Both the position numbers and the translations under genes were made by a program. Shown in pieces: positions 35,766 through 45,900 of a stretch of DNA of 53,486 nucleotides (positions are counted from its first letter, which is position 1; every line of letters begins with the position of its first letter). The notes below the pieces were generated by a model. It did no database searches. It was not told the origin of the DNA and was given only the letters and a program-made list of their open reading frames with translations. This stretch comes from Lentisphaerae bacterium RIFOXYA12_64_32 (GTDB lineage Bacteria; Verrucomicrobiota; Lentisphaeria; Oligosphaerales; YB12-FULL-65-16), in NCBI GenBank assembly GCA_001803235.1, contig MHBL01000167.1, positions 1-53,486 on the forward strand. Reading direction: 5' to 3'.

Positions 35766-38147
35766 TCATTTCGCCTGCCCCACCGCCCAGCTCCAGAGGT
35801 GCGAGCCGCTGGCGAAGTAGAGGCGGCCGGAGGCCAGAGCGCCGCCGGCTGAGATCGGCGCGGGCGGGGACGCGAGCTTTTCGTGCGCGAACGTGCCGGG
35901 CGTGAGGCGCACGATGGCGTTCGAGAACAAGGCGAGCATCGTGCCGTCGGGGGTGCGGTGCAATGCGTGTCGCGGCACGCCGCCGTACTCCTTCAGGCTG
36001 GCCGAGTGCACCAGCGTCTTCTGCGCCGGGTCGAACACGAAGAAGGTGGAGTTCGAGGACAGGCCGTAAACCAGCCCGTCCGGGCCGGTCGCGAGGCTGA
36101 TGATGTTGCGGTCGCCAGGTACCGGGACCATCCGGAACGCGACTTTCTTTGACGCCCAGTCCAGGATCCAGATCTCGCCTTCCGTCGCCGTGGTATGGCC
36201 GCCGCCGGGCGCGTCCGCGCTGGTGCCTCCGATCAAATTGCCGTCCGGCAGCAGCGCCAGCGTGATGGTGCTGTGCCCGGGCAACAGGTCCTTCTCGGCG
36301 GTGAGCAGTGTGGGCTGGCCGGTCTCGAGGTCCACGATGCCCAGGCCGCCGCCGCAGCGGCCGTACCCGGCGAACCCGGCCATCATCACGTGCTTGCCGT
36401 CCGGGTAGGCGAGTGCCGTCCGCGGCCGGCAGATGTCGTCGTGCCAGGTGGCGAGTTCGTACGGGTTGGCGGGTTCGTCGGCCTCGACCAGGGTGTCGCG
36501 TTTCGTCGTGCTCAGGTCCAGGGTCATGATCGCGCACCACGGCTCCTGGCCCTGCGTCTCGAGCACGCGGACGCCGATGCGGTGCTCGCCGGCCTTCAGG
36601 TCGACCGGTCCGAACACCTGCAGCGGGCCGATCTTCTGTTGCGGGCTGGCGGCGATGAACGGTTCGCCTACGGCCGCGCCGTCCAGCAGGAACTGGACGC
36701 GCCCGTAGCGTTCGGCAAGGAATGGAAGGACGTGAACGAAGTACTGGCCGTCCGCCGGGGCTTGCACGGGGAAATGGCCTTCGGCGCCGAAAGCGTCGCC
36801 GCGGAAGAACGCCAGGTCCAGTGTCTCCAGATACGAGAAATGTCCGGCCGTGGCCTGGCCGCGGCTCGCCAGCTCCCGCGCCGGAACGCCGCTCACCTTG
36901 AGAATGCTCTTGCCGGGGTGCCAGGGTTTGGTCACGTCGTAGGCCCAGAGCGTGCCGTGCGAGTACTCGCCGCCGATGAGGAAGTTCCCCTGCCGCGTCA
37001 TGGCGCAGAAGTTGCCGCCGCCCACCTTCGGGATCGGCCCCAGATCCGTCATTGCCTGCTTTCCGATGTCGACCCGCGCCAGGTGCATCGGGTGTGCCGT
37101 GGACGCGTACACGGCTGCGTCCGGGCCCTCGGCCAGGCTGGTTACCTCCACCCCGCCCGCCTTGTAGTCGAACGGGATGCGCCGCCGTTCGTCGTTGCCG
37201 GGCGAGCCGACTTCGAGCCAGCGCTCATCGAGGTTGTACGCCACGACCTGGCGTCCGTCCGGGAGCTTGGGCGAGCGCTGGCCGTAACCGGTGGCGCCGG
37301 ACGGCGCCACCGGGCCTGCGTCGCCTGCCGCGATCTTCTCGCCGCGTCCCTCGAACAGACGGTAGTACTGCGCGCCGGCCTGGCCGTAGACCTTGCCGTC
37401 CGTGCTGGCGTAGACGCGCGCCGACCCGACTTTCCGCTCCGTTTCGTCGAGGATCTGGCGGCGCTCGTTCGTCTTCACGTTGAACGCGACAATGTTCCAG
37501 CGCGCCGTGCCGAGCCCGGCGTAGGCCCAGCCCGCACTGTCGAAGGCGAGGAAGTTGAAGTACTGCTCCTGCGGGTCCAGTTGCCCGTAGTCCTTTATCT
37601 CGTGGGTTTGCGGGTTGTACGAGACCAGGTGCGAATTTGGGCATGTACCGCCGTAGATCAGGCCGTCCGGGCCGTCGGTGAACGCGCAGCCCACGAAGTA
37701 GTTCGCTTGTTTCTGTGTCACACCATGGAACAGCCACTGTTGCGCTGTCGGGTCAAACTCCAGCAGAATGTTCCCGGCGCCGGTGTACAGGCGGCCGTTC
37801 GCACTCGCAAGAGACGCGAAGATATCGCCATTGCCAGCCCCCTCGGGGTAGAAGTACTGCTGCGTCTCGCCACGGTCGATGTCCGTCACGAGGATGTAGC
37901 CGACAGCGGACATGTCGCGCGTCGTCGCGATCACGAGGTTACGACCGTTCGCGTCACGCATGGCCATTACGCTGCGGCACTCGGCGACCGGCGCGGCCAC
38001 ACCGTAATCCACGAACCCGGGCGACGGCTCGGCAGCGCGCATCGCGGGCATGGTGACCTCCCAGAGCACGGAGAGCAACACGGTCCCGAACAGCCGCCTC
38101 AGGCACAGCACAGGTGAAACGCAGAACGTCGCAGGCGCTGCCCCCAT
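35766..38147 (-). CDS. Secreted beta-propeller protein
   Basis: 793 residues. The start at 38147 has GGAGG 5 bases upstream and gives a signal-type N-terminus (LFGTVLLSVLWEVTMPAMRA). Repeated blades of about 45 residues carry DGPDGLIYGG, ASTDGKVYGQAG, TGPDGLVYGLSSN and RTPDGTMLALF motifs. A beta-sandwich insert of about 120 residues (FFRGDAFGAEGHFPVQAP) splits the propeller. It resembles secreted lyase-like or quinoprotein-like propellers, but no catalytic residues are evident. Located among polysaccharide-related genes; could bind or act on glycans. Confidence 0.72.
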   Translation of the reverse strand: MGAAPATFCVSPVLCLRRLFGTVLLSVLWEVTMPAMRAAEPSPGFVDYGVAAPVAECRSVMAMRDANGRNLVIATTRDMSAVGYILVTDIDRGETQQYFYPEGAGNGDIFASLASANGRLYTGAGNILLEFDPTAQQWLFHGVTQKQANYFVGCAFTDGPDGLIYGGTCPNSHLVSYNPQTHEIKDYGQLDPQEQYFNFLAFDSAGWAYAGLGTARWNIVAFNVKTNERRQILDETERKVGSARVYASTDGKVYGQAGAQYYRLFEGRGEKIAAGDAGPVAPSGATGYGQRSPKLPDGRQVVAYNLDERWLEVGSPGNDERRRIPFDYKAGGVEVTSLAEGPDAAVYASTAHPMHLARVDIGKQAMTDLGPIPKVGGGNFCAMTRQGNFLIGGEYSHGTLWAYDVTKPWHPGKSILKVSGVPARELASRGQATAGHFSYLETLDLAFFRGDAFGAEGHFPVQAPADGQYFVHVLPFLAERYGRVQFLLDGAAVGEPFIAASPQQKIGPLQVFGPVDLKAGEHRIGVRVLETQGQEPWCAIMTLDLSTTKRDTLVEADEPANPYELATWHDDICRPRTALAYPDGKHVMMAGFAGYGRCGGGLGIVDLETGQPTLLTAEKDLLPGHSTITLALLPDGNLIGGTSADAPGGGHTTATEGEIWILDWASKKVAFRMVPVPGDRNIISLATGPDGLVYGLSSNSTFFVFDPAQKTLVHSASLKEYGGVPRHALHRTPDGTMLALFSNAIVRLTPGTFAHEKLASPPAPISAGGALASGRLYFASGSHLWSWAVGQAK

Positions 38148-38613
38148 CGGACCCTCCGTTATTTCCCAAGGCGCCGACATGGCACCCAGTACCTTGTCTG
38201 ATATAGCCGATTGACGGGACGGATGCAAGCGGCAGAACACGGCGTGATGCGTCAGTTGTCGGTGCATGTCGGTCCGAGCCGCGCGTGTCAGCAAGCGGCC
38301 TCCCAGAAACCGCTCCCTCACCGTCGCGACTCGGCCGGATGCCCGTTGCGGCGCGTGTCCCGGCGCGTCGGCACGTACACGTTTGGCAGCGCCGTGGTCC
38401 GCTCGCTGAAGCGTCGCTGCAGCTTCCGCCTGAAAGGCGGTACTCAGACGGAATCGCCGGAGTAACAGGTTGGTATGATCGGGCAGCGTCAGCGCCCGAG
38501 GGGCGCTGACGCATTACCGGCCGCCCGTGTCCTGGCGCGCGGCGCGGAGTTGGCTATAGTCTTCGTGCACCGAGGCAATGAAGGCCGCTTGAACCATCCG
38601 GGAGAACGCCGCC
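38148..38613. other. 466-base divergent gap with a family A element
   Basis: Divergent space between the propeller gene and the hydrolase gene. 38243-38518 is a family A element. 38519-38613 contains no clear feature other than the downstream gene leader. Confidence 0.55.
38243..38518. mobile_element. Family A MITE-like element, copy 4
   Basis: Left end GTGATGCGTCAG (38244-38255), right end CTGACGCATTACC (38506-38518). 38260-38350 matches the inverse of 22510-22640 closely, including CGGCCTCCCAGAAACCG and GGATGCCCGTTGCGGCG. The right-end module TATGATCGGGC...GGGGCGCTGACGCATTAC is shared with the copies at 22180 and 49106. Confidence 0.8.
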
Positions 38614-39654
38614 ATGACACAGCCTCGACTCCCCGACATCTTTCCGACCGGCCGCCCGCCGCTCTCTGCCGAGGAGTGGCGCCAGTGGCGCAGTGCGACG
38701 CTGGCCCGGTTCCTGGACCTTATGGGCGAGGGCCCGACGCAACGCCCCGCGCCGAACGTTCGCGTGGAGAAGGGCATCCCCGAGGCCGGCTACACCCGGC
38801 GCCTGATCTCGTACGACATCGAGCCGAACGACAAAGGCTGGGCCTGGCTGCTGACGCCGGACCGGGCAGGCGCACCCCGTCCCGCCGTGCTCTGCCTGCA
38901 CGGGACAACCGCCGATGCCAAGGAGGCCTGCCTCGGGCTCGGCGCGCACCCCGGCGGTTCCACGGGCATTGCCGTTCACCTGGTCAAGCGCGGGTTCGTG
39001 ACTCTGGCCCCGGACCACTTCTGCGCCGGACAGCGCCTGTCGCCGACCGGCAAGCCGTACGACCCCACCGAGTTCTACGCCCGGCATCCGAACTGGTCCG
39101 AAATGGGCAAGAATGTATACGACTGCCAGCAGGCACTCGACATTCTCGCGGCTCTGCCCGAGGTCGACCCCGCGCGCCTCGGCTGCATCGGGCATTCGCT
39201 CGGCGGCTACGGGACGCTGTTCCTGGCCGCGGTCGACGAGCGCGTCCAGGCGGCCGTGTGCAGTTGCGGCATCACCAGTTGGCGCGTCGACCCGCTCCGG
39301 GACAACTGGTCGCGCACTGCGCCGGGGCGCTACCGGCACTTCCCGAAGCTCCGGCGGTACTTCGAGCCGGGCACCGAACTGCCCTTGGACATCCCCGACA
39401 TCATGGCTTGCGTCGCGCCGCGCGCGCTGCTGAACCTTTCGGCGGTCGGCAACGACAGTTGCTTCCCGATCTTCGAGCCGTTCGGGGACATCTACGTCCA
39501 GGTCGAGCGCGTCTACAAACTGCTCAAGGCGGCAGGCAAGTTCGGGTGCTATTTTCATTCCGAGACCCACTCGTTCAACGCTTCGCCGCGCGCGCTGGCC
39601 TACGCCTGGCTCCAGGAACGATTGGGACTGCCGGTGGACGTGGGTGGTGGCTGA
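38614..39654 (+). CDS. Alpha/beta hydrolase (dienelactone hydrolase / acetyl xylan esterase-like)
   Basis: 346 residues. The fold is shown by the oxyanion strand PAVLCLHGTTADAKE, the nucleophile elbow GHSLGGYG, Asp in FGDIYV or DSCFP, and the catalytic His in HSETHSFNA. Family members cleave esters or acetyl groups on polysaccharides; the exact substrate is unknown. There is no signal peptide, so it is cytoplasmic. The stop overlaps the start of the next gene (TGATG), implying coupled translation. Confidence 0.85.
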   Translation: MTQPRLPDIFPTGRPPLSAEEWRQWRSATLARFLDLMGEGPTQRPAPNVRVEKGIPEAGYTRRLISYDIEPNDKGWAWLLTPDRAGAPRPAVLCLHGTTADAKEACLGLGAHPGGSTGIAVHLVKRGFVTLAPDHFCAGQRLSPTGKPYDPTEFYARHPNWSEMGKNVYDCQQALDILAALPEVDPARLGCIGHSLGGYGTLFLAAVDERVQAAVCSCGITSWRVDPLRDNWSRTAPGRYRHFPKLRRYFEPGTELPLDIPDIMACVAPRALLNLSAVGNDSCFPIFEPFGDIYVQVERVYKLLKAAGKFGCYFHSETHSFNASPRALAYAWLQERLGLPVDVGGG

Positions 39655-40376
39655 TGTTCGCAGCGCAGGCGTTGTCCCCGGGAGATTCAGTCGTGGCCTC
39701 GACCGTGTCAAACCACATCTGCCCGCTGTGCGGGTCGGCCGACACACGCTGGCTGTGCCGCGACCGGTGGCGCGACTACTTCCGCTGCCTGGCGTGCGAG
39801 CTGGTGTCCGTACCGGCGACGCAGTTCCTGTCGGCCGACGACGAGAAGGCCAGGTACGATCTTCACCGGAACAACCCCGACGATCCGGGCTACCGCGCCT
39901 TTCTCAGCCGCCTGCTCAACCCCATGCTCGAGCGTCTGCCGCCGGGCAGTCACGGTCTGGATTTCGGGTCCGGCCCGGGTCCCACACTATCGCTGATGTT
40001 CGCGGAGGCCGGCCACACGATGGCGATCTACGACCCGTTCTACGCCCCCGACGCGTCCGTGCTCGAGCGGCAGTATGATTTCGTCACCGCCAGCGAAGTG
40101 GTCGAGCATCTGCGCCTGCCACGGCAGGTGTTGGACCGGCTTTGGGCCTGCGTGAAGCCCGGCGGTTCCTTGGGTTTGATGACGTCCTTCGTCCCGGACG
40201 GAGTGTTCCGTCCGGACTGGCGTTACGCGCGGGACTTGACGCACGTCTGCTTCTACTCGCGTGCGACGTTCGCATGGCTGGCCGCGCAGTGGCAGGCGGA
40301 ACTCGACATCAGGGGCACGGACGTGATTCTGCTGCACAAGCCGCAGGCGGGCGTTCGAGTCGCGGAGAATGGGTAA
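39654..40376 (+). CDS. Class I SAM-dependent methyltransferase with zinc ribbon
   Basis: 240 residues. A zinc-ribbon CPLCGS...CLACE opens the protein. The SAM-binding motif is GLDFGSGPGP, followed by YDPFYAPDA and TASEVVEHL as later SAM motifs. The start is the ATG in TGATG at 39652-39656; a much longer frame upstream is a shadow of the hydrolase. Members of this zinc-ribbon plus methyltransferase type are often linked to sugar or polysaccharide modification; that is a family tendency, not shown here. Confidence 0.85.
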   Translation: MFAAQALSPGDSVVASTVSNHICPLCGSADTRWLCRDRWRDYFRCLACELVSVPATQFLSADDEKARYDLHRNNPDDPGYRAFLSRLLNPMLERLPPGSHGLDFGSGPGPTLSLMFAEAGHTMAIYDPFYAPDASVLERQYDFVTASEVVEHLRLPRQVLDRLWACVKPGGSLGLMTSFVPDGVFRPDWRYARDLTHVCFYSRATFAWLAAQWQAELDIRGTDVILLHKPQAGVRVAENG

Positions 40377-40410
40377 CCGCAGATCACACGGATGGACGCA
40401 GATGACAGGC
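40375..40410. repeat. Short degenerate repeat (CGCAGATCACACGGATGGACGC)
   Basis: ACCGCAGATCACACGGATGG followed by ACGCAGATGAC, a near-tandem of the word CGCAGAT with CGGATG. It belongs to the class of degenerate intergenic words seen elsewhere in the window and lies directly after the methyltransferase stop. Confidence 0.4.
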
Positions 40411-40422
40411 TTGTGGCTGGAG

Positions 40423-41163
40423 TCAGAACCCCTGGCGGTTGAACTGTTCCTGCATGCGCTTGTTGAAGTCCGGGCCGTCGGGGCGGTTGGCGCTGATGTA
40501 GTAGCTGGGCTTGAGCCCGCGCGCCAGTAGTTTCTCGATGACCTGGCACTTGATCATCCAGCAGACCAGGGTGGTGGCGACGCCCGACATCGGCACCGCT
40601 TTCTCTTCCAGGCCCTCGATGGTCATGCCCGCATCGCCGTAGGGGACGCAGTTGTCCACCACGATGTCCGACACGTCGTCGACTTTCTTGCCCGCGGAAT
40701 GGATGGCTGCGGTCTGCCCGCTGTACTCCAGCGACGTGATTCCGATCACCGTCACGCCGATTTCGCGGGCGGCAATGGCGAGGGAGACGGCGCTCGCGGT
40801 GCGGCCGGACACCGACCCGACCACCAGGCAGTCGCCCTTGCGCATGGTGCTGCCGCGCATGGCCACCCGGGCCTGCTCCAGGCCGTTGTCGTAGGGTTCC
40901 GGTCGCGGACGGTTGCGCTCCACGCCGTTGCCGCGGTCGCGGCAACTGAAGCTGAAGCTGAACGGCTGTGCCGCCATCAGACCACCGGCGCGGTGCAGCA
41001 GGTCGCCGTCGTTGCCGTGCCCCAGGGGGCTGATGTACAGCGCGCCGCCAGCCACCAGCGACTTCACGATCGCCTCGGCTGCGGCATCCGTCTGCGCCGC
41101 CGCATTGGCCTCGATCCTGTCCATCAGCTCACGAACCGTCTTGAGATACTCGTTCTGCAGCAT
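40423..41163 (-). CDS. SIS domain sugar isomerase family protein (UPF0309-like)
   Basis: 246 residues with a SIS fold. LYISPLGHGNDGDLLHRAGG, the GSVSGRTASAVSLAIAARE phosphosugar motif and VIGITSLEYSGQTA are typical of UPF0309-type SIS proteins. Such domains bind phosphosugars as isomerases or regulators. The AAAGGGA ribosome site is upstream. It is convergent with the methyltransferase gene. Substrate unknown. Confidence 0.85.
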   Translation of the reverse strand: MLQNEYLKTVRELMDRIEANAAAQTDAAAEAIVKSLVAGGALYISPLGHGNDGDLLHRAGGLMAAQPFSFSFSCRDRGNGVERNRPRPEPYDNGLEQARVAMRGSTMRKGDCLVVGSVSGRTASAVSLAIAAREIGVTVIGITSLEYSGQTAAIHSAGKKVDDVSDIVVDNCVPYGDAGMTIEGLEEKAVPMSGVATTLVCWMIKCQVIEKLLARGLKPSYYISANRPDGPDFNKRMQEQFNRQGF

Positions 41164-41300
41164 GGTTTTTCCCTTTCGTGCCTGCCACCGTTAGGATACT
41201 CCCGCGGACGGGGCAGGCAAATAGGACCCAAGAACAAGAGGTGTGTATCGGTTTGGCCTTGTCTCTATCGATACTGTCCCGTTGCGGTGAAGGCGCGGCG

Positions 41301-42638
41301 TCAGCCAGCTTCGGCCGTGTCAGGCGGCAACGGCGCCGGCGCGTCCGGTTCGTCGATCAGCCAGCGCCACACGGGGATAATCCGCACCCCGTCATCGGCG
41401 CTGCCCTCTTCGTCCCACGTCACAACCGTGGCCGTTTCAGCTCGCAGTTCCGCCTGCGCCTCGCGCAACGCTCGCAACTCACGTTCGCGGGTCGCGGGGT
41501 CATCGAGCGACCAGCATGCCTGCACCAACTGCCGCGAATCGTCCGGACCGGCAAGCACGAAATCCACCTCGCGTCCGGTTCGGGTCATGTAGTAGTCAGG
41601 GCGAAACCGCCGGCGACGCAAGGTCATGTACACCAGATTCTCGAGGAGCGCGCCACGATCCTGTGTCATCCGGTAGGACATGGCCTGCAGCAATCCGGTA
41701 TCCACCACGTAGAACTTCCGCGGGTTCACCTGCCTGACCTTCAGAGACCGGGCATGCATTTCCACCGGGTACAGGAAGAACGCGTCGCTGAGGTACTCGG
41801 TGAACCTGTACAACTCGTTCTTGTCGCAGTGCAGGCCGGCTGACTTCATCGCGCCATAGAACCGGTTAACGCTGAACCGGCCGCCTGGGGATCCGAGGAC
41901 GGCCCGGATCAGGGCGCGCAACGCAGGGGTGTTCCTGACGCCGTGGCGCTCCACAACGTCCCGCAGTATCACCGTATCCACATACCCTTGCAGCACCGTG
42001 CCCCAAAGGTTCTCTGGCACCGCCTGCACCTCAGGGAACCCACCCACGCGCAGATAGCGTTCCGTCGCGTGGCGCAGGATCGCCCGGCGTCCGCTCCCAT
42101 AGGGCGGGTGGGCTGCATCCTCTTCACGGTGAAAACGCAGGAACTCCCTGAACCCGAGCGGGAAGATCTCCGCCGTCAGCGAGCGCCCGCGCAGGGCCGT
42201 CGCAATCTCCCCACTGAGCAGTTTTGCCGACGAACCTGTCAACCACAGCCGGATGCGCTCGGTGTCCAGAACCCGCCGGACAAAGGCCTCCCAACCGGGG
42301 ATACGATGGATCTCATCGAGAAAGAAGTGGCACTCGTGCGCCTTGAGGTCGGGATGGCGCGCGAAGAACACGTCCAGAACCAACTGGAAGTCTCGGGCCT
42401 CAAACGGCAGCAACCGGTCGTCCTCGAAATTGAGATAGAGCAGGCGCTCGCGGGGTATGCCCGACGCTTCCAGTTCCTGGATCCGCTGGAAACAGAACCA
42501 CGACTTCCCGGTGCGGCGCATCCCTGCCACCACCGTGGCCTTCCCCGGCATCTCAGGCGTCGCCGCGTCGCGGCGTACCGGCGCAGGGACGCCGCGCTCG
42601 TGGAAGTCATCGATCATGAACTCGATCGCATCGCGCAT
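41301..42638 (-). CDS. AAA ATPase with DUF4143 domain
   Basis: 445 residues. Walker A GMRRTGKSW and Walker B FFLDEIHRI lie in the N-terminal AAA_14 domain, and the LTGSSAKLL sensor follows. The C-terminal DUF4143 domain contains the ENLVYMTLRRRRF and TRTGREVDFV motifs, which give a nuclease-like fold. Widespread, of unknown role, often in mobile or accessory DNA. AGGAAGA lies 3 bases before the ATG. Upstream DNA is unusually AT-rich and has a direct repeat that could be an operator. Confidence 0.9.
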   Translation of the reverse strand: MRDAIEFMIDDFHERGVPAPVRRDAATPEMPGKATVVAGMRRTGKSWFCFQRIQELEASGIPRERLLYLNFEDDRLLPFEARDFQLVLDVFFARHPDLKAHECHFFLDEIHRIPGWEAFVRRVLDTERIRLWLTGSSAKLLSGEIATALRGRSLTAEIFPLGFREFLRFHREEDAAHPPYGSGRRAILRHATERYLRVGGFPEVQAVPENLWGTVLQGYVDTVILRDVVERHGVRNTPALRALIRAVLGSPGGRFSVNRFYGAMKSAGLHCDKNELYRFTEYLSDAFFLYPVEMHARSLKVRQVNPRKFYVVDTGLLQAMSYRMTQDRGALLENLVYMTLRRRRFRPDYYMTRTGREVDFVLAGPDDSRQLVQACWSLDDPATRERELRALREAQAELRAETATVVTWDEEGSADDGVRIIPVWRWLIDEPDAPAPLPPDTAEAG

Positions 42639-42693
42639 GAGTCTTCCTGCTCGACAGACCCCGGCCCCGCTTCACCCCGCAACGTGGCAGCAT

Positions 42694-42787
42694 GGCTCCA
42701 GCCTTGCTGTACCGTTCCCGATCCGCGCCAGGGCTCTCACCCTGCTGGGCGGGAGAGTGCAAGGCCGGAGCCGTGCACGACTTCCTC
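42694..42787. repeat. Family C TIR element, copy 3 (diverged)
   Basis: CATGGCTCCAGCCTTGCTGT near 42691-42710 is inverted at about 42768-42786 (GTGCAAGGCCGGAGCCGTGC). The interior CCCGATCCGCGCCAGGG matches the interior of copy 1. Similarity to copy 1 extends past the right arm to about 42843 (TGGCTTGATCGGCATGCC). Confidence 0.65.
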
Positions 42788-42883
42788 AGAGAGTCGATCC
42801 ACGGCAGCGACAACCGCCGGCATTGGCTTGATCGGCATGCCGGCATGGGACCGGGATGATCGCCCAATTGCCACGATCATATA

Positions 42884-42936
42884 TCTTTCCGCAATACTAA
42901 GATGCTAATATACCATTCTTTCCGCAATATCAAGAC
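42884..42936. promoter_or_regulatory. Direct repeat TCTTTCCGCAATA, possible operator/promoter
   Basis: TCTTTCCGCAATACTAAGA (42884-42902) and TCTTTCCGCAATATCAAGA (42917-42935) are 33 bases apart, about three helical turns. On the minus strand TTGATA and TATATT occur in this block with a 15-base spacer, which could be a promoter for the ATPase gene. Speculative. Confidence 0.4.
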
Positions 42937-42990
42937 GGTTATTGGCCACGGTCGATGCAGCAAGGCGGTCGTCCATCGCGGGGTGGGGGC

Positions 42991-45900
42991 TCATTCCGGC
43001 AACGTGACCAGAGCCCCCGTCTGGCCATCTGTGGTTCCGAAGACGAACGTCGCGGGGCCGGGCGGCTGTGCCGGGCTCACGGCGGCGAGCCGGGTCACCT
43101 GGCCTTTTGCGGTCAGGCTGGCCAGGACTTGACCGGCGGGCGAGACCTGGTACAGGCTGCCGGACTTGGTTCCTGCCACCAGCGCGGGTGTGCCCGCTCC
43201 CGTGCTGGCGACGCTGAGCGCGGTCACCTCGGCGCCCAGGTTCAGGCTCCAGAGCAGTTTGCCGTCGCGGCTCAGGGCGTACAGGTAGAAGCTCGGTGAC
43301 CCGACGACGAGTTCCTGCTTGCCATCGCCGTCGAGGTCAGTCAAGGCCATGCATGAGGCGACTTCGCCCAGCGTGAAGTTCCACTTCGCGTCGCCGTTGC
43401 TATTGAGGAGGTAGACCTTGTTCTTGCTGGTGCCGACCGCGATCTCGCCGCGGCCGTCGCCGTCGGTGTCGCCGGCCGCCAGGGCGGTCAGATTCGCCGC
43501 CCAGCCATCCAGGCCGCGGAGGTCGCGACCCTTGCCGTCAGCACCGATGGTCGTGACTCGGCACCACGAGCACAGCGCCGAACCGCCCAGGAACTTCCGC
43601 TGCCCTTTGCCCTCGAGGTCGGCCACGGCCACGGACGTGAACACACCCTCGCCGCAGCGGTACTTCCAGAGCTGCTCGCCGGCGCCGTTCAGGCCGAACA
43701 CGTAGCCATCCTGCGGGCAGGCGATGACCAGCGGCTTGGCGCCGGTCTCCAGCGCGCCGGCCCACAGGCTCTTCACGGCGCCTTTGCCGCCGAAATGCAT
43801 GTAGGCGATCGTGCTGTCGACGGGTGGACAGGGGAACTTCCATTTCAACTGCCCGGCGGCACTCAGGCAGTACACGACGGCATCCTCGCCGCCGGCGACG
43901 ACCTCCGCCTGCCCGTCACCGTCCAGGTCGCAGGCACCGATGGCATTCACGGCACCCTCGGTGGCGAAACTCCAACGCTGCGTGCCGACGCTGTCGAGGA
44001 GACAGACGCGGCCGGGCAGCGGCGTGCCAGGCGCGCCCGCCACGCCCAGAATCGTTTCCGGCTTGCCGTCCGCGTCCACGTCGATTGAGAACAGGTCATT
44101 GACCGCACTCGCGGCGGCGAACTCCCAGCCCAGTGCCAGCGGCTTGCCGACCGGCGTCGCGGGTTGCGGCACGGCGGGCTTCGGCGCCGCTTTCGCCAGT
44201 GAAGTCAGCGCCTCGGCGAACGCCGCGCTGTACTTGTCCATCGCGGCGTTAGGTACGGACACACCCGTGAGCCGGTGCCGGCCCTTTTCGAGCCGAATCG
44301 CGACCAGCCCGTCAGCGTCCGGGGCGCCGAGCGCTGTGTCGCGGTCATCGATCTGGACGCTGCGGCTGTCCGTCAACACCGAGAGAGTTGCGGACTCCGC
44401 AACCGTCACGGTCATCCGCCCCGCGGCCAGGTCAAATTCCACCGCCACAGGTTGCGGACTGCGCAGGACCGGCTGGCCGAGATCGAGTCGCGTGCCGTTC
44501 ACCAGCGTGAAGCCATCCCGGCGCAGGTGGTAGAGTTCCGCCGTGACCGTGAGGGTTCCGGCCGTGAATGGAACGTCAGCCAGTCCGGCCACGGCGTCTT
44601 CGCCGCCGGTGACCAGCATGCAGCCCTCACCGGCTCGGACAATCTGGAAGTCGCGCGGCGCGCCGCTGCTCGAGGTGTGGAACAGATTCGCGAACGTATA
44701 GGCCTGCCCGGCCGCCAGATGCGGGGCGGCCTTCTGGTGCAGCACGTTCACTTCCGGCGCCGCGTAGCGGTATTCCGTCCAGTAGTGCCCGAAGCCGGGG
44801 ACGTTGCGGTCGAGTTCGTACGTCACGCCGCCCGCGTTCCGGAGCGCCAACACGTCGTGCCGCTCCTGCCCCGTGCCGGCCGGCAGGCTGCCCGTTTCCG
44901 CCGCCACCACCAGTTTCCGACCGTCGGCCGGAACGAACTCAAGCCGGTCGAGCATGACCCCGGGCGCCTCGCGCAGGCCGACGTGGAATCGGTGCGGGCC
45001 CGCGGTGCCGATGTCGATGTTCGGCGTCGGCTCGGACAGGTCCCACTTGGCGCTGCTCGGGCCGATCGCCGTCGTGGGCAGGTTGAACGCCGTTTCGATG
45101 CGCTTGCCGTCCATGTCGATCCACACCGAGTCCGATCCGGAATCGACGCCCTTGCCGAAGACCGCCAGGGCGCACTTTCCGGCCGGGAGTGTAACCGTGA
45201 ACTGCAGTGCCGCCTCGCGCGAGCGGAAGATGGCGACCGTGCCGCCGGCGGCGCCGGGTGTCGCGGCGGAGGCGCGAACCATATCGAGGTCGCTCTTCTG
45301 GACCTGCTCGGCGCGGAACGTGTCGCCTGTGAGGGTCGGGGCGCCGAGCGTCCGCCAATGGCACTGGAAGTTGTAGTCACCCTCCTCCAGCGCCTTCAAT
45401 TCGTCGAGAACCAGAAAATACTTTCCTTTGCGCCAGAAGATATTACGGGTCCAGTCGCAGCCGCCGTACTGGCGCAGCGTGCTGCGTGAGAACCCCGTCG
45501 CGCCGAGGTCGGCGCACGCGAGCAGTTCCGCACCGGCCAGCGGCTCGACCGCCAGGCCGTCCTTGATCACGGTGACGCCGTTGTGGTCCTTGGCGCCCAC
45601 GCCCTCGGTGTACGACATGTCGACGAGGAAGAACCGTTCGCGTTCGCTGAATTCCACGATCGTGTTCGCGTCCAGGTGCCCATGGCTGCCGATGTTCAGT
45701 CCGTCCAGCAACAGGTATTGCGCGCCGGGTTCGAGCCGCTCGCGGAAGGCGACCTTGTCGAAGCTGCGCTCGAGCGGGACGTTGACGCGCCAGCCCTTGG
45801 TCGAGTAGGCGAAGAACTCCGGGTCGACGGCTATGGACTGCACGCCGTCGAAATCCGCGGGTTTCTCGGCGGGTGCGGTGATCGCAAACGCGGGGTTGTT

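Larger units (their letters stand above)
42639..42990. other. Upstream region of the ATPase gene: family C copy and AT-rich direct repeat
   Basis: 352 bases with no gene. 42694-42787 is a family C element. 42884-42936 contains a direct repeat. The segment 42875-42945 is far more AT-rich than its surroundings. Confidence 0.6.

Noticed and set aside
38475..39653. Upstream extension of the methyltransferase frame (from 38475)
   Set aside because: It overlaps the hydrolase gene in another frame; the TGATG overlap at 39652 gives a natural start.
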